DNA of 45,857 nt from an uncultured Thalassovita sp. (GTDB taxonomy: Bacteria > Bacteroidota > Bacteroidia > Cytophagales > Flammeovirgaceae): positions 1-45,857 of the forward strand of contig CAKZMZ010000060.1 of NCBI GenBank assembly GCA_937129345.1, read 5' to 3'. A program made the position numbers and the translations under genes. The stretch's first letter is position 1, and each line of letters opens with the position of its first letter. The notes under the pieces are model-generated. The model worked only from the letters and a program-made list of their open reading frames with translations, was not told the origin of the DNA and made no database searches. Below, piece by piece: positions 15,903 through 26,800 of the stretch.

Positions 15903-17687
15903 CTAATTGGCCGAGGCTTTAAACTCTACGAAAAACGAAGCGCCTTTGCCTTCTTCGCTTTCGCACCAAACCTTACCATTGAGCAAATCGGTGTATTGCT
16001 TTACTATAGATAAACCAAGCCCTGTAGATGGTTCGCCGGCAGTAGGCTTAGCACTCAGCGTAGAAAAGCGCGTAAACAACTTTTCCTTGTCATTAGGGCT
16101 CAAACCGGGACCTTCGTCTTTTATTTCGGTAAGTAGCCGGCCATTTTCGTGCTTGATGTTTACATAGATGTTTTTACCTGGAGGAGAAAATTTAGTGGCA
16201 TTGGATAGCAAGTTCCTAAAAACCTGAGATGCGTACGACTTATCTACCACTGCTAATTTAGGAGACTGATCAAAACTTGTGTGGATGGATATCTGCTTTT
16301 TTAGCGCATCGGTTTTGATGTTTTCCCTGATTACATCGGAAATTATTTTTTGTATATCGGTACTTTGGATATCTAGATTAGAAGATTCCCCCCTCATTTT
16401 CTCGATTTCTTCCATATCCAAAATAAGTGCCCTTAAATGCTTGGTAGATTCTACAATGCTGTTTACATATTCAGTTTGCTCTTGGCTCAGCTTTGGCACA
16501 TTATCGTACACAATTTCAATTAGGTCTTCTATGTGACTCAAAGGCCCCTTTAAATCATTAACAACAATGCCATTTAGATGCTTTATTTCCTCGTTTAACT
16601 CGAGCAGTTTAGAATTAATACTTTCGAGTTCAATGTTTTTTTGCATTATTTTCTCATCACTAGCTATGATTTTCTCATTCTGCATACGCAATTGTATGCT
16701 CTTCTTCTCAATTTCTCGCTTCTGACTTTCTAATAACTTATTAGACTTATTTTTTTGATAGTAGGCCCAAGTGAGCACTATGGCCAATAAGGCTACTAAA
16801 ATTAATACAATAACAATGGAAATGATCAAAATCCGGTCTGCCCTAATCTGGGCCTCTTGCTCTTTTAATTTAACTTTTTGTAACTCTTGCGTCTTTTTCA
16901 GCAGTGCTATCTCATTTTTTCTAGCCTTAGCCAAAGCTGCGATTTCCCTTTCTCTCAATTTTATAATCTCGAGCTCTTTGCTGCGCTTTTCCAGTTCTAA
17001 CTGAGTGAGTTTCTTTTCTTTCTCTAATCTAGATTTGTCTTCTTGGTACTTCTGAGTTAAATCCTCTAAGTATTGCTCACCTTCAAATTTAAAGCCTTCT
17101 GTATACAATTGGTGGTGCTCTAGTGCCTTTTCCTTTTCCCCTATTTGCTCATAAGCTTGGGATAGGTACAAATAGCTATCAGTAAGCTCTAAGGTAGCGC
17201 CTGCATCTTTGGCCAATCGTTTGCACTCTTCAAGATAATCTACTGCTTTTTGATTTTTACTTGCATTAAGATGAATAATGCCCAAATGCATTAAAGTATT
17301 ACTCATACCTGTTTTATCTCCTAAGACCCGTCTTTTCTCTAATGCTTTTTTAAGAAAGGTTTGGGCTTGGGTAAAATCTCCCAATTCTGCATAAATGATC
17401 CCAATATTGTTGTTCCCATGTGCAGCTCCGTTTTCATTACCTACCGATTCGTTTATGAGTACAGATTGCTTAAAATACCTGATTGCCTCATGTTGGTTTC
17501 CTTTGTTCCAATACAAAAAAGCAATTTGTAGCAGACTGCTATTGATATCCTCACTGTCGCCACTTTCTTTATAGGTCTCTAATTGTTTTAGGTAATATTC
17601 TATAGACTCTCCATCGTTGTTTTGAGCTTTCAAGACCACACTCCCTACTAGCACATAAAAAAATAGGATGATTCTCAACAATCTCAT
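15903..17687 (-). CDS. TPR sensor histidine kinase homologue with Asn in place of the acceptor His
   Basis: This is a 594-residue protein. A signal peptide (1-21) leads to a periplasmic tetratricopeptide domain (about 30-200), a long charged coiled coil (about 205-283), one membrane helix (286-308), a second coiled coil, a dimerisation/phosphotransfer region (about 365-435) and a HATPase domain (about 460-590). The ATPase keeps its N box (Asn-Leu-Leu-Ser-Asn-Ala-Thr-Lys-Phe-Ser), Asp-Glu-Gly-Pro-Gly-Leu, the F box and Gly-Leu-Gly-Leu-Ser. In the H box the expected His-Asp-Leu-Lys is Asn377-Asp-Leu-Lys, read directly as AAT in the coding strand. It cannot autophosphorylate at the usual place, so it may be a scaffold, act with another kinase, or act as a phosphatase-like partner. 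It lies 175 bases after the larger kinase gene on the same strand. Confidence 0.9.
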   Translation of the reverse strand: MRLLRIILFFYVLVGSVVLKAQNNDGESIEYYLKQLETYKESGDSEDINSSLLQIAFLYWNKGNQHEAIRYFKQSVLINESVGNENGAAHGNNNIGIIYAELGDFTQAQTFLKKALEKRRVLGDKTGMSNTLMHLGIIHLNASKNQKAVDYLEECKRLAKDAGATLELTDSYLYLSQAYEQIGEKEKALEHHQLYTEGFKFEGEQYLEDLTQKYQEDKSRLEKEKKLTQLELEKRSKELEIIKLREREIAALAKARKNEIALLKKTQELQKVKLKEQEAQIRADRILIISIVIVLILVALLAIVLTWAYYQKNKSNKLLESQKREIEKKSIQLRMQNEKIIASDEKIMQKNIELESINSKLLELNEEIKHLNGIVVNDLKGPLSHIEDLIEIVYDNVPKLSQEQTEYVNSIVESTKHLRALILDMEEIEKMRGESSNLDIQSTDIQKIISDVIRENIKTDALKKQISIHTSFDQSPKLAVVDKSYASQVFRNLLSNATKFSPPGKNIYVNIKHENGRLLTEIKDEGPGLSPNDKEKLFTRFSTLSAKPTAGEPSTGLGLSIVKQYTDLLNGKVWCESEEGKGASFFVEFKASAN

Positions 17688-17862
17688 AGGATTAGATTCA
17701 AATTAATCAGTTGGAATGTAATTTAGGATTTGAGGTAGTTACTGACGGTAAATTATTATTTTCAAAAAAAATGATTTTTGTACAGTTCTATTACCATTAA
17801 TAGTTAAAGTGGCTATTAACCTATTCAAATACGCAATATGTACTATAAAATTACCATTGCAA

Positions 17863-20800
17863 CTAAGAAATTATGTCTATGTCCCGCGCTCCATTAGGAA
17901 TGTCGATAATAAAGGTGGCTCCTTCATTTTGCTTGGACTCGACCTGTATGTCTCCGTCAAGTATGTTCAATGACTCTTTTACTACGTAAAGCCCTAATCC
18001 AGAGCCAGAACTAAAGGTAGTAGCTTTAAAAAACATATCGAATACCTTATCTATGTATTCTTCTGAGATACCAATGCCGTTGTCTTTCACCTCGATCAAA
18101 GCGTTGTATTTGTTTGCCCGAACTTTTACCTCGACAAAAGATTGTGGTACGCTATTACGCTGATAGATGATAGAATTGGTGAGCAAATTTTTAAAAATGG
18201 CACGCAAGCGATTGGTATCTGAATAGAAGGGAGATTCAACTACATAATCTAATCTCAATTCTATGTCTGAGTGCCCGTCAAATTGTTTTAAGCTATCAAA
18301 AACAGCGTTTACCTCTTCTTCAAAATCAATTTGCTCGTACTTAACTTCCATTCTCGCATTTTGCGAATAGTGAATGATCTCCTGTACAAACTTATCGAGC
18401 TTTTTTACACTCTTTTCTATCATGCCCAAATATTCCTTAACCGGATCACCTTCTGTGAGTTCTAATCTAGCAATATTGATCAAGCCTAAAATAGAGACCA
18501 AAGGTGAGCGAATGTCGTGCGAGGTGCTGTAAACGAAGCGATCCAACTCTGCATTGATTCTCGTAAGCTCTTTATTCTGTATTTTTATTTGTTCTTCTGC
18601 CTTCTTTCTAACCGTATCGTTACTGCCTACCGCCAAAAATTGGTATGGAGCGCCATTTTCATCCAAGAAAGGTATTATAGACATATTGAGCCAAAAAATA
18701 TCGTTATCTTTAGTTCGGCAAATGAGTTCTCCTTTCCAAATATCGCCATTTAATAAAGTGGTCTTTATTTCCTCAAAAAAGGCAGGGACTAGTTTTTCCT
18801 TATCTAAAATTGCATCAAATGATTGATTGATCAGCGCATCTTTAGGGTAACCACTTAATTTAATGAGGTTGTCGTTCAGATAACTGATTTGGGCTTCTTC
18901 ATTCATAATGGCAACATAAGAAGCCACATCTAAGGCCTTTCTAAAGTCTGACAGTGATTTATGCGTTTCTTTTAGCCCTTTGTCTGCTTTTCTTTGTAGG
19001 GTGATGTTCTGTGTGAGCAGCATCACCTTATCTACCTCTTTTTCCTCATTAAAGAGCGGAATCGAAAATACATTCCAATACTTTCCTTGATAGTCTATAT
19101 CAAACGTAAGTTGCTCACCTTCCAAACATCTCTTTAGGTATTTGGCCAACTTTTTAGCAAGCCGCTCATCGTAAAGCTCGTAGATAGATTTCCCTAAAAC
19201 ATCTTCGGGATTTTGTGGTAAGTCTTCTAATTCTTTACCTCCTGTAAATACATAATTGTATTTCTCATCAATTATATCTATAGTGCCTCCGGGAAAATTA
19301 GCAATTAATGTTTTGTACAACTGCTCGTTTTCCCTAATTTTCTTTTCCTTTAATTTAGCTTGGGTAATGTCTTGTACCGTACCGGCGATACGTACCATTA
19401 AATTATTATGAAATACCGACCTTGCCGTAATTTTTAATATTTTCATCTCTCCGCGCCCAGTGGTGGCTGTCAATTCTCTTATAATCGCATCTTTTTTATC
19501 CACTAAAGCTTTACAGTCTTTCTTAAGCTCGGCAAGCTGCTCTACGCTCATAAAATTTTGTATAGAAGACTCATTAAGCTCAAAGTCTTTACCTAAATTG
19601 AGAATGTTATAAAGCTCATCGGTTACAAATAATTTTTTATTGTGGAGCTCATATTCCCAACCGCCAATTTTTAAAGAATTTAAGGTATCGTGCAGTAGGT
19701 GTAGGTCTTTGGTGCTTTTGGTAATGTCTCGCACTGTATTAATATAAAAGACCTCGTCCTTAAGAATTATTTTACTAGTACTGCTTAATACGGTAATTTT
19801 CTTTTTGTCTTTTCTAACGCCATCAGATACCTCTGAAAAATTGTTCTGATAGTGGCCTTTATTGTTCTTCGCTAGAATGTACTCGCTGGTTTTGCTCTTA
19901 GGCAAAAGTGTAGCAAGCGGTAAGTTGAGCAGTTCATTTTCGTTAAAAAGGTAAATATGGCAAAACTCCCTATTCATTTTCATGATTTTACCTTCACTGT
20001 CAATAATACTCAAACCTACATCTGCTACTTGAAACACTGCATTGATAAAAGCCTCATTTTGTTTGAGTAGAGAATTCGCCTTTTGCAATTTAGCAAAGGA
20101 GTCAGATATCTCTTGGCTGGTTTTGTTCAGAAATTCGTTGGAGTTCTCGAGTATTTTATTGTGTTCTTCTATGGTCTCATTAAACTTCTCTAAATCCTCG
20201 TTCCTCTTTTTTAGCATTTCGGCAGTTAAGCGGCCTAACTTTAAAAATGCTTTGGCATGTGCCTCATCTATTTCTTGCTCTAAATAATTTTCGTGAAGCC
20301 CTGTTGCCTTAAAGAAATTGGACTCTTGATGAACTGTATTTTTTTGTAATAACCGCTGTTCTTTTATAAAATCTTGGTCTAGTGCCAAAAAATAAAATAA
20401 TGGGCTTGTATCGCTAGAGGCGGTTAAATATGTGGCGATTTCATATAATCTCGTTGAAAAAGATTTCTTATTAAATGCTTCAGCAAAAAAAAGGATGTCT
20501 GGCGTGGGATAGTCAAAAAATAAGCTAATATCCGCATCTATAAATTCTATACGTCTTAATAGTGATTTTCTGGGGACATAAGACTGCCCATCTTTAACAA
20601 GATACTTTTCAATTAATTCGGCAGATACTTTATAATTTTCTAATAAATCGGCTTGTACTTTAGTTTCCTGCGTCTTACCAGGGTTTTGACTAGTAACCAC
20701 GATTTTTGGTGGGCTTGGCAAGCTTTTCGATCGCATGAACATCAATTGTAGTAACACTGCCAAATTAGAGTTCCCATCACTAAGCCATAAAAGTTGTAGA

Positions 20801-20895
20801 GGCTTGTGTAAGCTGCCCTCAATTTTACTTAAAGTCAAGTCTACTGGCAAAAATTCTTTGATATCTTTAATATCCTGTTCTTCCCTTCGTAACAT
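17863..20895 (-). CDS. Multi-PAS sensor histidine kinase with degenerate CheR-like N-terminus
   Basis: The 1010-residue protein is cytoplasmic, with no clear membrane helix. Residues 1 to about 190 resemble a worn CheR methyltransferase domain: a strand Leu-Gln-Leu-Leu-Trp-Leu-Ser-Asp-Gly where CheR has its SAM loop, then Val-Ser-Ala-Glu-Leu-Ile-Glu-Lys-Tyr-Leu-Val-Lys, then Leu-Arg-Arg-Ile-Glu-Phe. SAM-binding residues are absent. A coiled coil (about 225-280) and about four PAS-like units (about 280-770) follow. The kinase core has His793 (Thr-Ser-His-Asp-Ile-Arg-Ser-Pro-Leu), Asn-Leu-Leu-Thr-Asn, Asp-Asn-Gly-Ile-Gly-Ile and Gly-Leu-Gly-Leu, all intact. Such proteins resemble the CheB-CheR-PAS hybrid kinases but here the CheB part is missing. 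No response regulator is adjacent. The pseudo-kinase gene follows downstream. Confidence 0.9.
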   Translation of the reverse strand: MLRREEQDIKDIKEFLPVDLTLSKIEGSLHKPLQLLWLSDGNSNLAVLLQLMFMRSKSLPSPPKIVVTSQNPGKTQETKVQADLLENYKVSAELIEKYLVKDGQSYVPRKSLLRRIEFIDADISLFFDYPTPDILFFAEAFNKKSFSTRLYEIATYLTASSDTSPLFYFLALDQDFIKEQRLLQKNTVHQESNFFKATGLHENYLEQEIDEAHAKAFLKLGRLTAEMLKKRNEDLEKFNETIEEHNKILENSNEFLNKTSQEISDSFAKLQKANSLLKQNEAFINAVFQVADVGLSIIDSEGKIMKMNREFCHIYLFNENELLNLPLATLLPKSKTSEYILAKNNKGHYQNNFSEVSDGVRKDKKKITVLSSTSKIILKDEVFYINTVRDITKSTKDLHLLHDTLNSLKIGGWEYELHNKKLFVTDELYNILNLGKDFELNESSIQNFMSVEQLAELKKDCKALVDKKDAIIRELTATTGRGEMKILKITARSVFHNNLMVRIAGTVQDITQAKLKEKKIRENEQLYKTLIANFPGGTIDIIDEKYNYVFTGGKELEDLPQNPEDVLGKSIYELYDERLAKKLAKYLKRCLEGEQLTFDIDYQGKYWNVFSIPLFNEEKEVDKVMLLTQNITLQRKADKGLKETHKSLSDFRKALDVASYVAIMNEEAQISYLNDNLIKLSGYPKDALINQSFDAILDKEKLVPAFFEEIKTTLLNGDIWKGELICRTKDNDIFWLNMSIIPFLDENGAPYQFLAVGSNDTVRKKAEEQIKIQNKELTRINAELDRFVYSTSHDIRSPLVSILGLINIARLELTEGDPVKEYLGMIEKSVKKLDKFVQEIIHYSQNARMEVKYEQIDFEEEVNAVFDSLKQFDGHSDIELRLDYVVESPFYSDTNRLRAIFKNLLTNSIIYQRNSVPQSFVEVKVRANKYNALIEVKDNGIGISEEYIDKVFDMFFKATTFSSGSGLGLYVVKESLNILDGDIQVESKQNEGATFIIDIPNGARDIDIIS

Positions 20896-21421
20896 TTTAC
20901 AGCGTGATTAGAACCCAATGCTTGCGTAACTTTTAAATAAAAAATTAACAAAAATATTGTCTAAGAAAAGCGATAAATTCAAGACTGACTTGGCAGCAAT
21001 AATTCGATAACCAATAAATAGTAATATTTACCAATGTACTTTTTCAAAAACGTATTTTTTGATAACAAGCCTAAATGCAAAAAATAAAATCTAGATGTAC
21101 AAAAAAATGGCTTATTTTTAAAAATTAAAGGGTTTTCTAGATAGCTTACTAGTTATCTATAAAGATGTATCCTTCATCATACCCCATAAATCTCAAAACT
21201 ATTACGAAGCAAAAAATCAATACTTAAAAGCAATTAAACCCTTAACAGAGCTTAATCAATTGAGCTGTTTTTAGTCTTCGATACCCGAAAAAGAGAAGCC
21301 AAATAATCATTCTAGGTTTAATAGCAGATATCAACTAAAAGAATTTAAATTAAGTTCGATACCAGCAAAAAGGGTAAAACCCAAAACAATAGTTAAGAAT
21401 ATTGCACTTAACTAATATTTA
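20896..21421. other. Intergenic region, divergent, AT-rich
   Basis: Apart from the putative promoter just after it, I see no gene or strong hairpin. A short imperfect inverted repeat (TAGATA...TTATCTA, about 21138-21160) is too weak to name. Promoters of the PAS kinase gene (minus strand) are expected here. Confidence 0.35.
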
Positions 21422-21452
21422 ATTGAAACATTCCGCTTTAAAACTATTTTTG
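21422..21452 (+). promoter_or_regulatory. Candidate Bacteroidota-type promoter
   Basis: ATTG at 21422-21425 is followed 19 bases later by TATTTTTG at 21445-21452, close to the Bacteroidota consensus TTTG-N19-21-TAnnTTTG. The ATG of the 277-residue gene begins 22 bases after the -7 box. This is the best promoter match I found, but it rests on the motif only. Confidence 0.45.
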
Positions 21453-21474
21453 GGTAGCAATTAAAACTATCCTA

Positions 21475-22308
21475 ATGAACCAGCAAATAGAAATCACTTT
21501 AAAGTGGGCGAACGCACTAAGTGCTTCTGAGATCAAAGAAATGAACAACATTATTCATTCTTATGATAAAGGCCTACCAGAAAACCATTTAAAAGATACA
21601 CACATTAAAAAGCATAATCCGCTTTTTGTATTGGCAAAGCAAAAGGAACGTGTTATATCTTTTCAGTGCCATTCGATTTATTATGCGGCTTCACCTTTTT
21701 TCGAAAAACCTGTTCCCATTATTTTTGGTGGTGCCGCTTACCACGCAAAAGACCATCTTATAAAGGGTTTGGCCAATAAGATGGCTTTATTGTATTTGCG
21801 CCATTGCTTTGGCAGATTTTGGTTTTTAAAGAAGCTCACCGTAATTGCAGATACAGTAAATCCTAAATCGTTAAGGGCTATGCATCATATATTTAATGGA
21901 GCCTATCCTGATATGCGTACTCCTGTACCTCATGATGTGATCACATTTGCCGAAACAATTATGCAGCAATATTACGGCGAGCATGTTGCAGTGGACGAAC
22001 ATCTAGTTATGAGAGGCGCCCATAACTACCAAGGTCTAACTGATATTACCGACTATTGGGACAAAATGTATAAAACCAAGCAAGGACAGTACGATACATT
22101 CTATTTAGACCAAGAAGTAATAAAAAAAATAGGAGAGCATTACTTTATTGGCGGAGAGAGCATCGTTGCTATTAGTTTTTATTCTCCTAAAAAACTTCTC
22201 CGCTCTATTTTGTATAAACTCTTCCGCTCTATAGCAAAAAAAGTGAACGGTACGCCTTGGTGGCAAAGAGAAAAAGTACTTTACAAAGAAAAAGCCCTCT
22301 TGCGCTAA
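21475..22308 (+). CDS. Hypothetical protein, possibly acyltransferase-like
   Basis: I do not recognise this 277-residue protein with confidence. Residues 50-75 form a strand pair (Phe-Val-Leu-Ala-Lys-Gln-Lys-Glu-Arg-Val-Ile-Ser-Phe), then Ile-Ile-Phe-Gly-Gly-Ala-Ala-Tyr-His, an amphipathic helix, and Val-Ile-Ala-Asp-Thr-Val-Asn-Pro-Lys-Ser-Leu-Arg-Ala-Met. This order resembles a GNAT fold, in which Asn-Pro near the start of the last helix is common, but no acetyl-CoA loop is clear. The C-terminal 60 residues are basic, with a hydrophobic patch that might touch the membrane. There is no signal peptide. Its last codons form one arm of a strong hairpin, and a good promoter motif precedes it, so it is probably a single-gene transcript. 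Confidence 0.6.
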   Translation: MNQQIEITLKWANALSASEIKEMNNIIHSYDKGLPENHLKDTHIKKHNPLFVLAKQKERVISFQCHSIYYAASPFFEKPVPIIFGGAAYHAKDHLIKGLANKMALLYLRHCFGRFWFLKKLTVIADTVNPKSLRAMHHIFNGAYPDMRTPVPHDVITFAETIMQQYYGEHVAVDEHLVMRGAHNYQGLTDITDYWDKMYKTKQGQYDTFYLDQEVIKKIGEHYFIGGESIVAISFYSPKKLLRSILYKLFRSIAKKVNGTPWWQREKVLYKEKALLR

Positions 22309-22320
22309 CAAGAGGGCTTT
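22291..22320. terminator. Bidirectional terminator overlapping the end of the 277-residue gene
   Basis: AAAGCCCTCTTG (22291-22302) pairs perfectly with CAAGAGGGCTTT (22309-22320) around the loop CGCTAA. On the minus strand the hairpin is followed by CTTTTTCTTTG, so it should stop the nqrF transcript well. On the plus strand the trailing T-run is poorer. The TAA stop codon of the plus-strand gene is in the loop, so that gene's last four sense codons lie within the hairpin. Confidence 0.88.
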
Positions 22321-22339
22321 AATATTTTAAGGTAATGGA

Positions 22340-23644
22340 TTAACCACCAAAATCGTCAAATGCTACATGCTCAGGCGGAACACCAAAATCATCGCACATT
22401 TTTATTACAGCGGCATTCATTAAAGGAGGACCACAGAAATAGAACTCTATCTCATCCGGTTCTTCATGCTTAGATAGATAATTGTCTATCAACACATTGT
22501 GGATAAAACCAACAAAGCCATCACCTTCCTTATCGTTCAAGTCTTTCTTCACCTTCCAATTATCTTCAGGAAGAGGCTCAGAAAGTGCTATATGATAGCT
22601 AAAGTTAGGGAACTCCTTCTCAATTTTTCTGAAGTGTTCTGTGTAGAAAAGCTCTCTTTTAGAACGACCACCATACCAATAGCTTACTTTTCTACCAGTC
22701 TTAAGCGTATGGAACAAGTGGAATATGTGAGAACGCAAAGGAGCCATACCTGCACCACCACCTACATAAATCATTTCTTTCTCGGTCTCTTTGATGAAGA
22801 ATTCACCATAAGGACCTGATATGGTTACCTTATCACCAGGTTTTCTGCTAAACACATAAGAAGAGCAAATACCAGGATTAACATCCATCCATTTGTTGTT
22901 GGCTCTGTCCCAAGGTGGGGTAGCAATCCTAATGTTCAACATAATGATGTTACCCTCAGCAGGATGGTTGGCCATTGAGTAAGCTCTAAATATAGGCTCA
23001 TCGTTTTTCATTCTTAATGACCATAAATCAAACTTATCCCAATCTGGCTTAAATTTATCTTTACCATCAGGGTCTTCTGGGCTAGGTGAGATATCCATAT
23101 CTTTAAAATCTACCTCGCACTCGGGTACATCTATTTGGATATAACCACCAGACTCAAAATCAAGGGTTTCACCTTCTGGCAATCTTACTACAAATTCCTT
23201 AATGAAAGTGGCCACGTTGTAGTTAGAAACCACTTCGCAATCCCACTTTTTAATCCCAAACACTTCTTCAGGAATTTTAATACGCATATCTTGCTTAACC
23301 TTAACCTGGCAAGACAAGCGTACGTTTTCTTTCTGCTCTGTACGGCTTAAGTGTCCCACCTCTGTAGGCAACACTTCTCCGCCGCCCTCTTCGACTACAC
23401 ACTTACACATGGCACAAGTACCGCCTCCACCACATGCAGAAGGCAAGAATAATTTTTGACCGGAAAGTGTAGAAAGAAGCGTACTACCTGCTGAAGTAGT
23501 TACAGGGTTACTTTCATCACCGTTAATGACGATTTTTACATCACCACTTTGAACCAATTTTGATTGAGCAAATAACAGTACCACTACCAAGAGTAAAATG
23601 ATGACCGTAAATGCTATTATGGAAGAAACTACAATTGTTCCCAT
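22340..23644 (-). CDS. nqrF: Na+-translocating NADH:quinone reductase subunit F
   Basis: The 434-residue protein is the NADH-oxidising subunit of Na+-NQR, the sodium-pumping respiratory NADH dehydrogenase. An N-terminal membrane helix (about 5-27) anchors it. The plant-type ferredoxin domain holds the 2Fe-2S cysteines Cys71, Cys77, Cys80 and Cys112. The FAD site Arg-Ala-Tyr-Ser-Met-Ala-Asn (about 250) and the NADH-binding [10 protein letters not shown] follow, with Phe-Cys-Gly-Pro-Pro-Leu near the C-terminus. Length and motifs match the family. Other nqr genes normally lie just upstream in an nqrABCDEF operon, but here the upstream neighbour is the TIR gene. The rest must be elsewhere or absent. 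A strong terminator lies right after the stop. Confidence 0.97.
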   Translation of the reverse strand: MGTIVVSSIIAFTVIILLLVVVLLFAQSKLVQSGDVKIVINGDESNPVTTSAGSTLLSTLSGQKLFLPSACGGGGTCAMCKCVVEEGGGEVLPTEVGHLSRTEQKENVRLSCQVKVKQDMRIKIPEEVFGIKKWDCEVVSNYNVATFIKEFVVRLPEGETLDFESGGYIQIDVPECEVDFKDMDISPSPEDPDGKDKFKPDWDKFDLWSLRMKNDEPIFRAYSMANHPAEGNIIMLNIRIATPPWDRANNKWMDVNPGICSSYVFSRKPGDKVTISGPYGEFFIKETEKEMIYVGGGAGMAPLRSHIFHLFHTLKTGRKVSYWYGGRSKRELFYTEHFRKIEKEFPNFSYHIALSEPLPEDNWKVKKDLNDKEGDGFVGFIHNVLIDNYLSKHEEPDEIEFYFCGPPLMNAAVIKMCDDFGVPPEHVAFDDFGG

Positions 23645-23815
23645 TAGATAGTTTTAGTTTTGTTAAGTTTTAAATAAACTGAAGCAAATATATATATCAG
23701 AATTTTTCTTTGAAAAACCTCATAAAAATAATTGCGGGTATAATTCCAATGTTTAAAAAAATCTTTAAAAGATAGTTGTTCAACGTGATACTAACATATT
23801 TCTTTTTCTAATAAT

Positions 23816-26800
23816 CTATTGATTTAGCATAAAAGTTTTCAATAAGCTGATTTGCCCAGTATCTAGCTGGCTTTTATGCATATCAATAAGTTCTGACAAA
23901 GTGGATGGCAACACCCTATCTTCTTCTGTATTTCCGACCTGAAAGGCACTATCCACCTTCTGAATATACCTTTTCATTTCTACCTCGTACTTATCTACGC
24001 CAAACTTCTGCCCTTTCATATTTTCTAAGAGCGGCAGTGCCCGATCAAAATCTGCATCATAAAGGTATGCCAAGGCTAATTTAGTGGTAATCCATTCATA
24101 AGAACTGTCTATCATCATCCCTTTTTCTGCATAATGCTTGGCAAGCTTCAATTCCCTATTCAATAAATAGTAATAAGCCAAGGAGTTACAGTTGTCTGAG
24201 GCCCTTCGCTTAATAAATAATTCTCTCTCTTCAGAAACATTTTCATAAGTACCGTTTTCAAGGGCTTTCAATATCTTTTGATAAAGCTCAAAGGTAAATT
24301 TATAAGCAGGTATGCGTTCTATGGGGGGTAATTTTGCCCACTTTTGAGTAATGTATTGTGCCAAATATAGTTGTTCATTGAGCCCAATAGGCGAAAAATA
24401 GGCTTCAAAGTCAAGTGTGTCTACAGCATCTAGCTCAAAAAGTATATCGGCTTCCGCTACTTCAGAGTAAATGGATCTATATGCCAACGTATCGTTGATT
24501 TTTTTATAGAGCACTAAGGCATTTTCGTAATTTTCTTCTTTTATGTTTTCGTCAGGGGTATTTTCTGCCTCTGTTTTATAGTATGCAGCATACGTGTACA
24601 GTTCACTAGAGTCTGAAGAGGTCATGATTTTTTCGAAGTCATCCATCAGGCCAATTCTTATTTTATCTTTGGCCGCCATTTTTAGTGAGTCTGCATTTAA
24701 ACTGTCTAACCAGCTTGTGATTCCCTTTTTAAGAAAATTGGGCTCGGCTGACTTGTTGGCAATCATGTTATCGAAAAGATTGTCTTTAAATCTCCAACGC
24801 TTTGCTGTCATATCGCCTGAGGCAGCAGCCAATTGTTTACCATCAGGAAAAAAGACTACATCCTCAATTTTCTCTTTAAATGCTTTAAAGCTTGCCAACT
24901 CATTGCCCGTACTTGCACTCCACATTTTGAGTGCTCCTTCTTTATCGGCGAGCAATATGTAATCGCCACTTGGAGAGAGCATAACCCTTTGCAAGGCCAA
25001 ATCATTAGCTAGTAGTAAATCGGCGGTCTCATCGCTTTCGTGTAGATCAACCTCAAAAAGCAATTGCCCATTGAGTTTCCATAAAGCAGCGGTACCTTTT
25101 TTAGAATAGGTAAGCACTCTATCTTTTGCCGCATTCATTTGCATAGAATCTACACCCGTACTGAACTGCTTATAAGTCATTAATTCGCTAAAGAAGTCTC
25201 CATCCAAATCCTCCAACTGAACTTTTCGTGTATCATCGTCTCTTTTGCTAATGACCAATACATCCGGCGCTTTGGTAAATTGCATTTGGGCAATATCTTC
25301 ATAAGACTTGAGTACCTCGGGGCTTTTGGGATTTGAAATATCCCATACTTTCGCATTTCCACCTTCATCTAAAGTAATGGCCTTTTTTGCGTTCGCTGAG
25401 ATTTCAGCACTGATAATGGCAAGCCTGTGCCCTCTCAATGTAGATTGGTAACTTTCGTCAGAGGGTAGCTGTGTATCCCAAAGTTTGGCAGTTCTATCGG
25501 TAGAGTAAGTAAGAACATACTTTTCGTTTTGACTTATGCTAGCACCATTTATCTTAGCACCAGTATGATTGAAGGTATAGGGCCATCCTCCCTTTGAGGT
25601 CCACACCCTAGCTGCTATTGATTCGTAAATGGTAAGAATCTTTGAGCCGTTATCAAAAAACTGTAAGTCTACAAGCTGATCGTTTGCAGTCAATATTGTA
25701 TTTTCCGATGTGCCAAATCCTGTACTTGCTTTAACGAAAACCTTTTTATTCTGCTTTAAACCGATAATATCTACCAATTCTACTTTTGCATTCTCTGTTA
25801 CTATAAAGATGTTTTCTTGATCAGGAGAAAAACCGGCTTGTGTAATTAAGTCGTATGGCCCGATTACATGCAATAAATTTCCGGCCAAATCCCATACTTT
25901 CACTTCTGATACAGAAAAGCTCAGCAGTTGCCTATTGGTAATATCTTTAGAAAGGTCTACGCCTTTTACAGGCGCATCGTGCCCCATTTCTACAAAGTTG
26001 AGCGACATGGAAATATCCCTAAAAAATGGAAGTAATTTAAAAAGTGCTTCTTCATTTATAATATCCACCGCTTCTTTGATGATACTGAGGGCCCGTTTGG
26101 GAGCATGTTCGTTGTTGAGCACTTCTCTGGCGGCAAAAGCATAGTTTAAAGCTGCTTTTTCACTAGCCTCTAGCTCTTTTAGCCTCGACTGCCTAAATTG
26201 ATAGCCCAAGACCAAAATAATAACAGCCAAAACAGCAAAAGCCGAGATACGCAAAACCCTTCTGAGGTTGCGCACACTGACCTCTTTTTTCTCTTCCTGT
26301 ATGCGCAACCGCTCGCTCGCCTCAATAAAACCTCTCTGTGACGCAGTAACTGCGGGTTCTCTTTTATTTTCAAGGGCATCGTCTAGCCAAATCTCTGCTG
26401 TTTTCAGTTCTTCACCTCTGATCAAACGGTCTTCGCTTTTCCCTTTTTCTTCCCACTCAAGGGCAGCCTGTAATAATCTGGTGTGCTGTTTTACGTAGGC
26501 CCTATCAATATTAATTGCCTGTATGAGCCTGCCAAATGCGGTTTCAAAGGTCTTATTTTTAAAGTCTATCCATTGAACACTTTTAAGTTCTAAAGGAATC
26601 TGCTCCACAGGGGTTTCTTCTAATAAAATAGGGATAAACCGCTTGTTGTGCCTATTGGCATGCGCCACCTCTTTGGCACAAAAGTCAGAAGCCACCGACT
26701 GAGGCGAAATGACAAAAACAAAGTTTTCAGATGCGGAGATACCTTTTAAAATCTCTTCCTCAAAATTGCTTGCACCTACCAAACTTTCTTGATCGAACCA

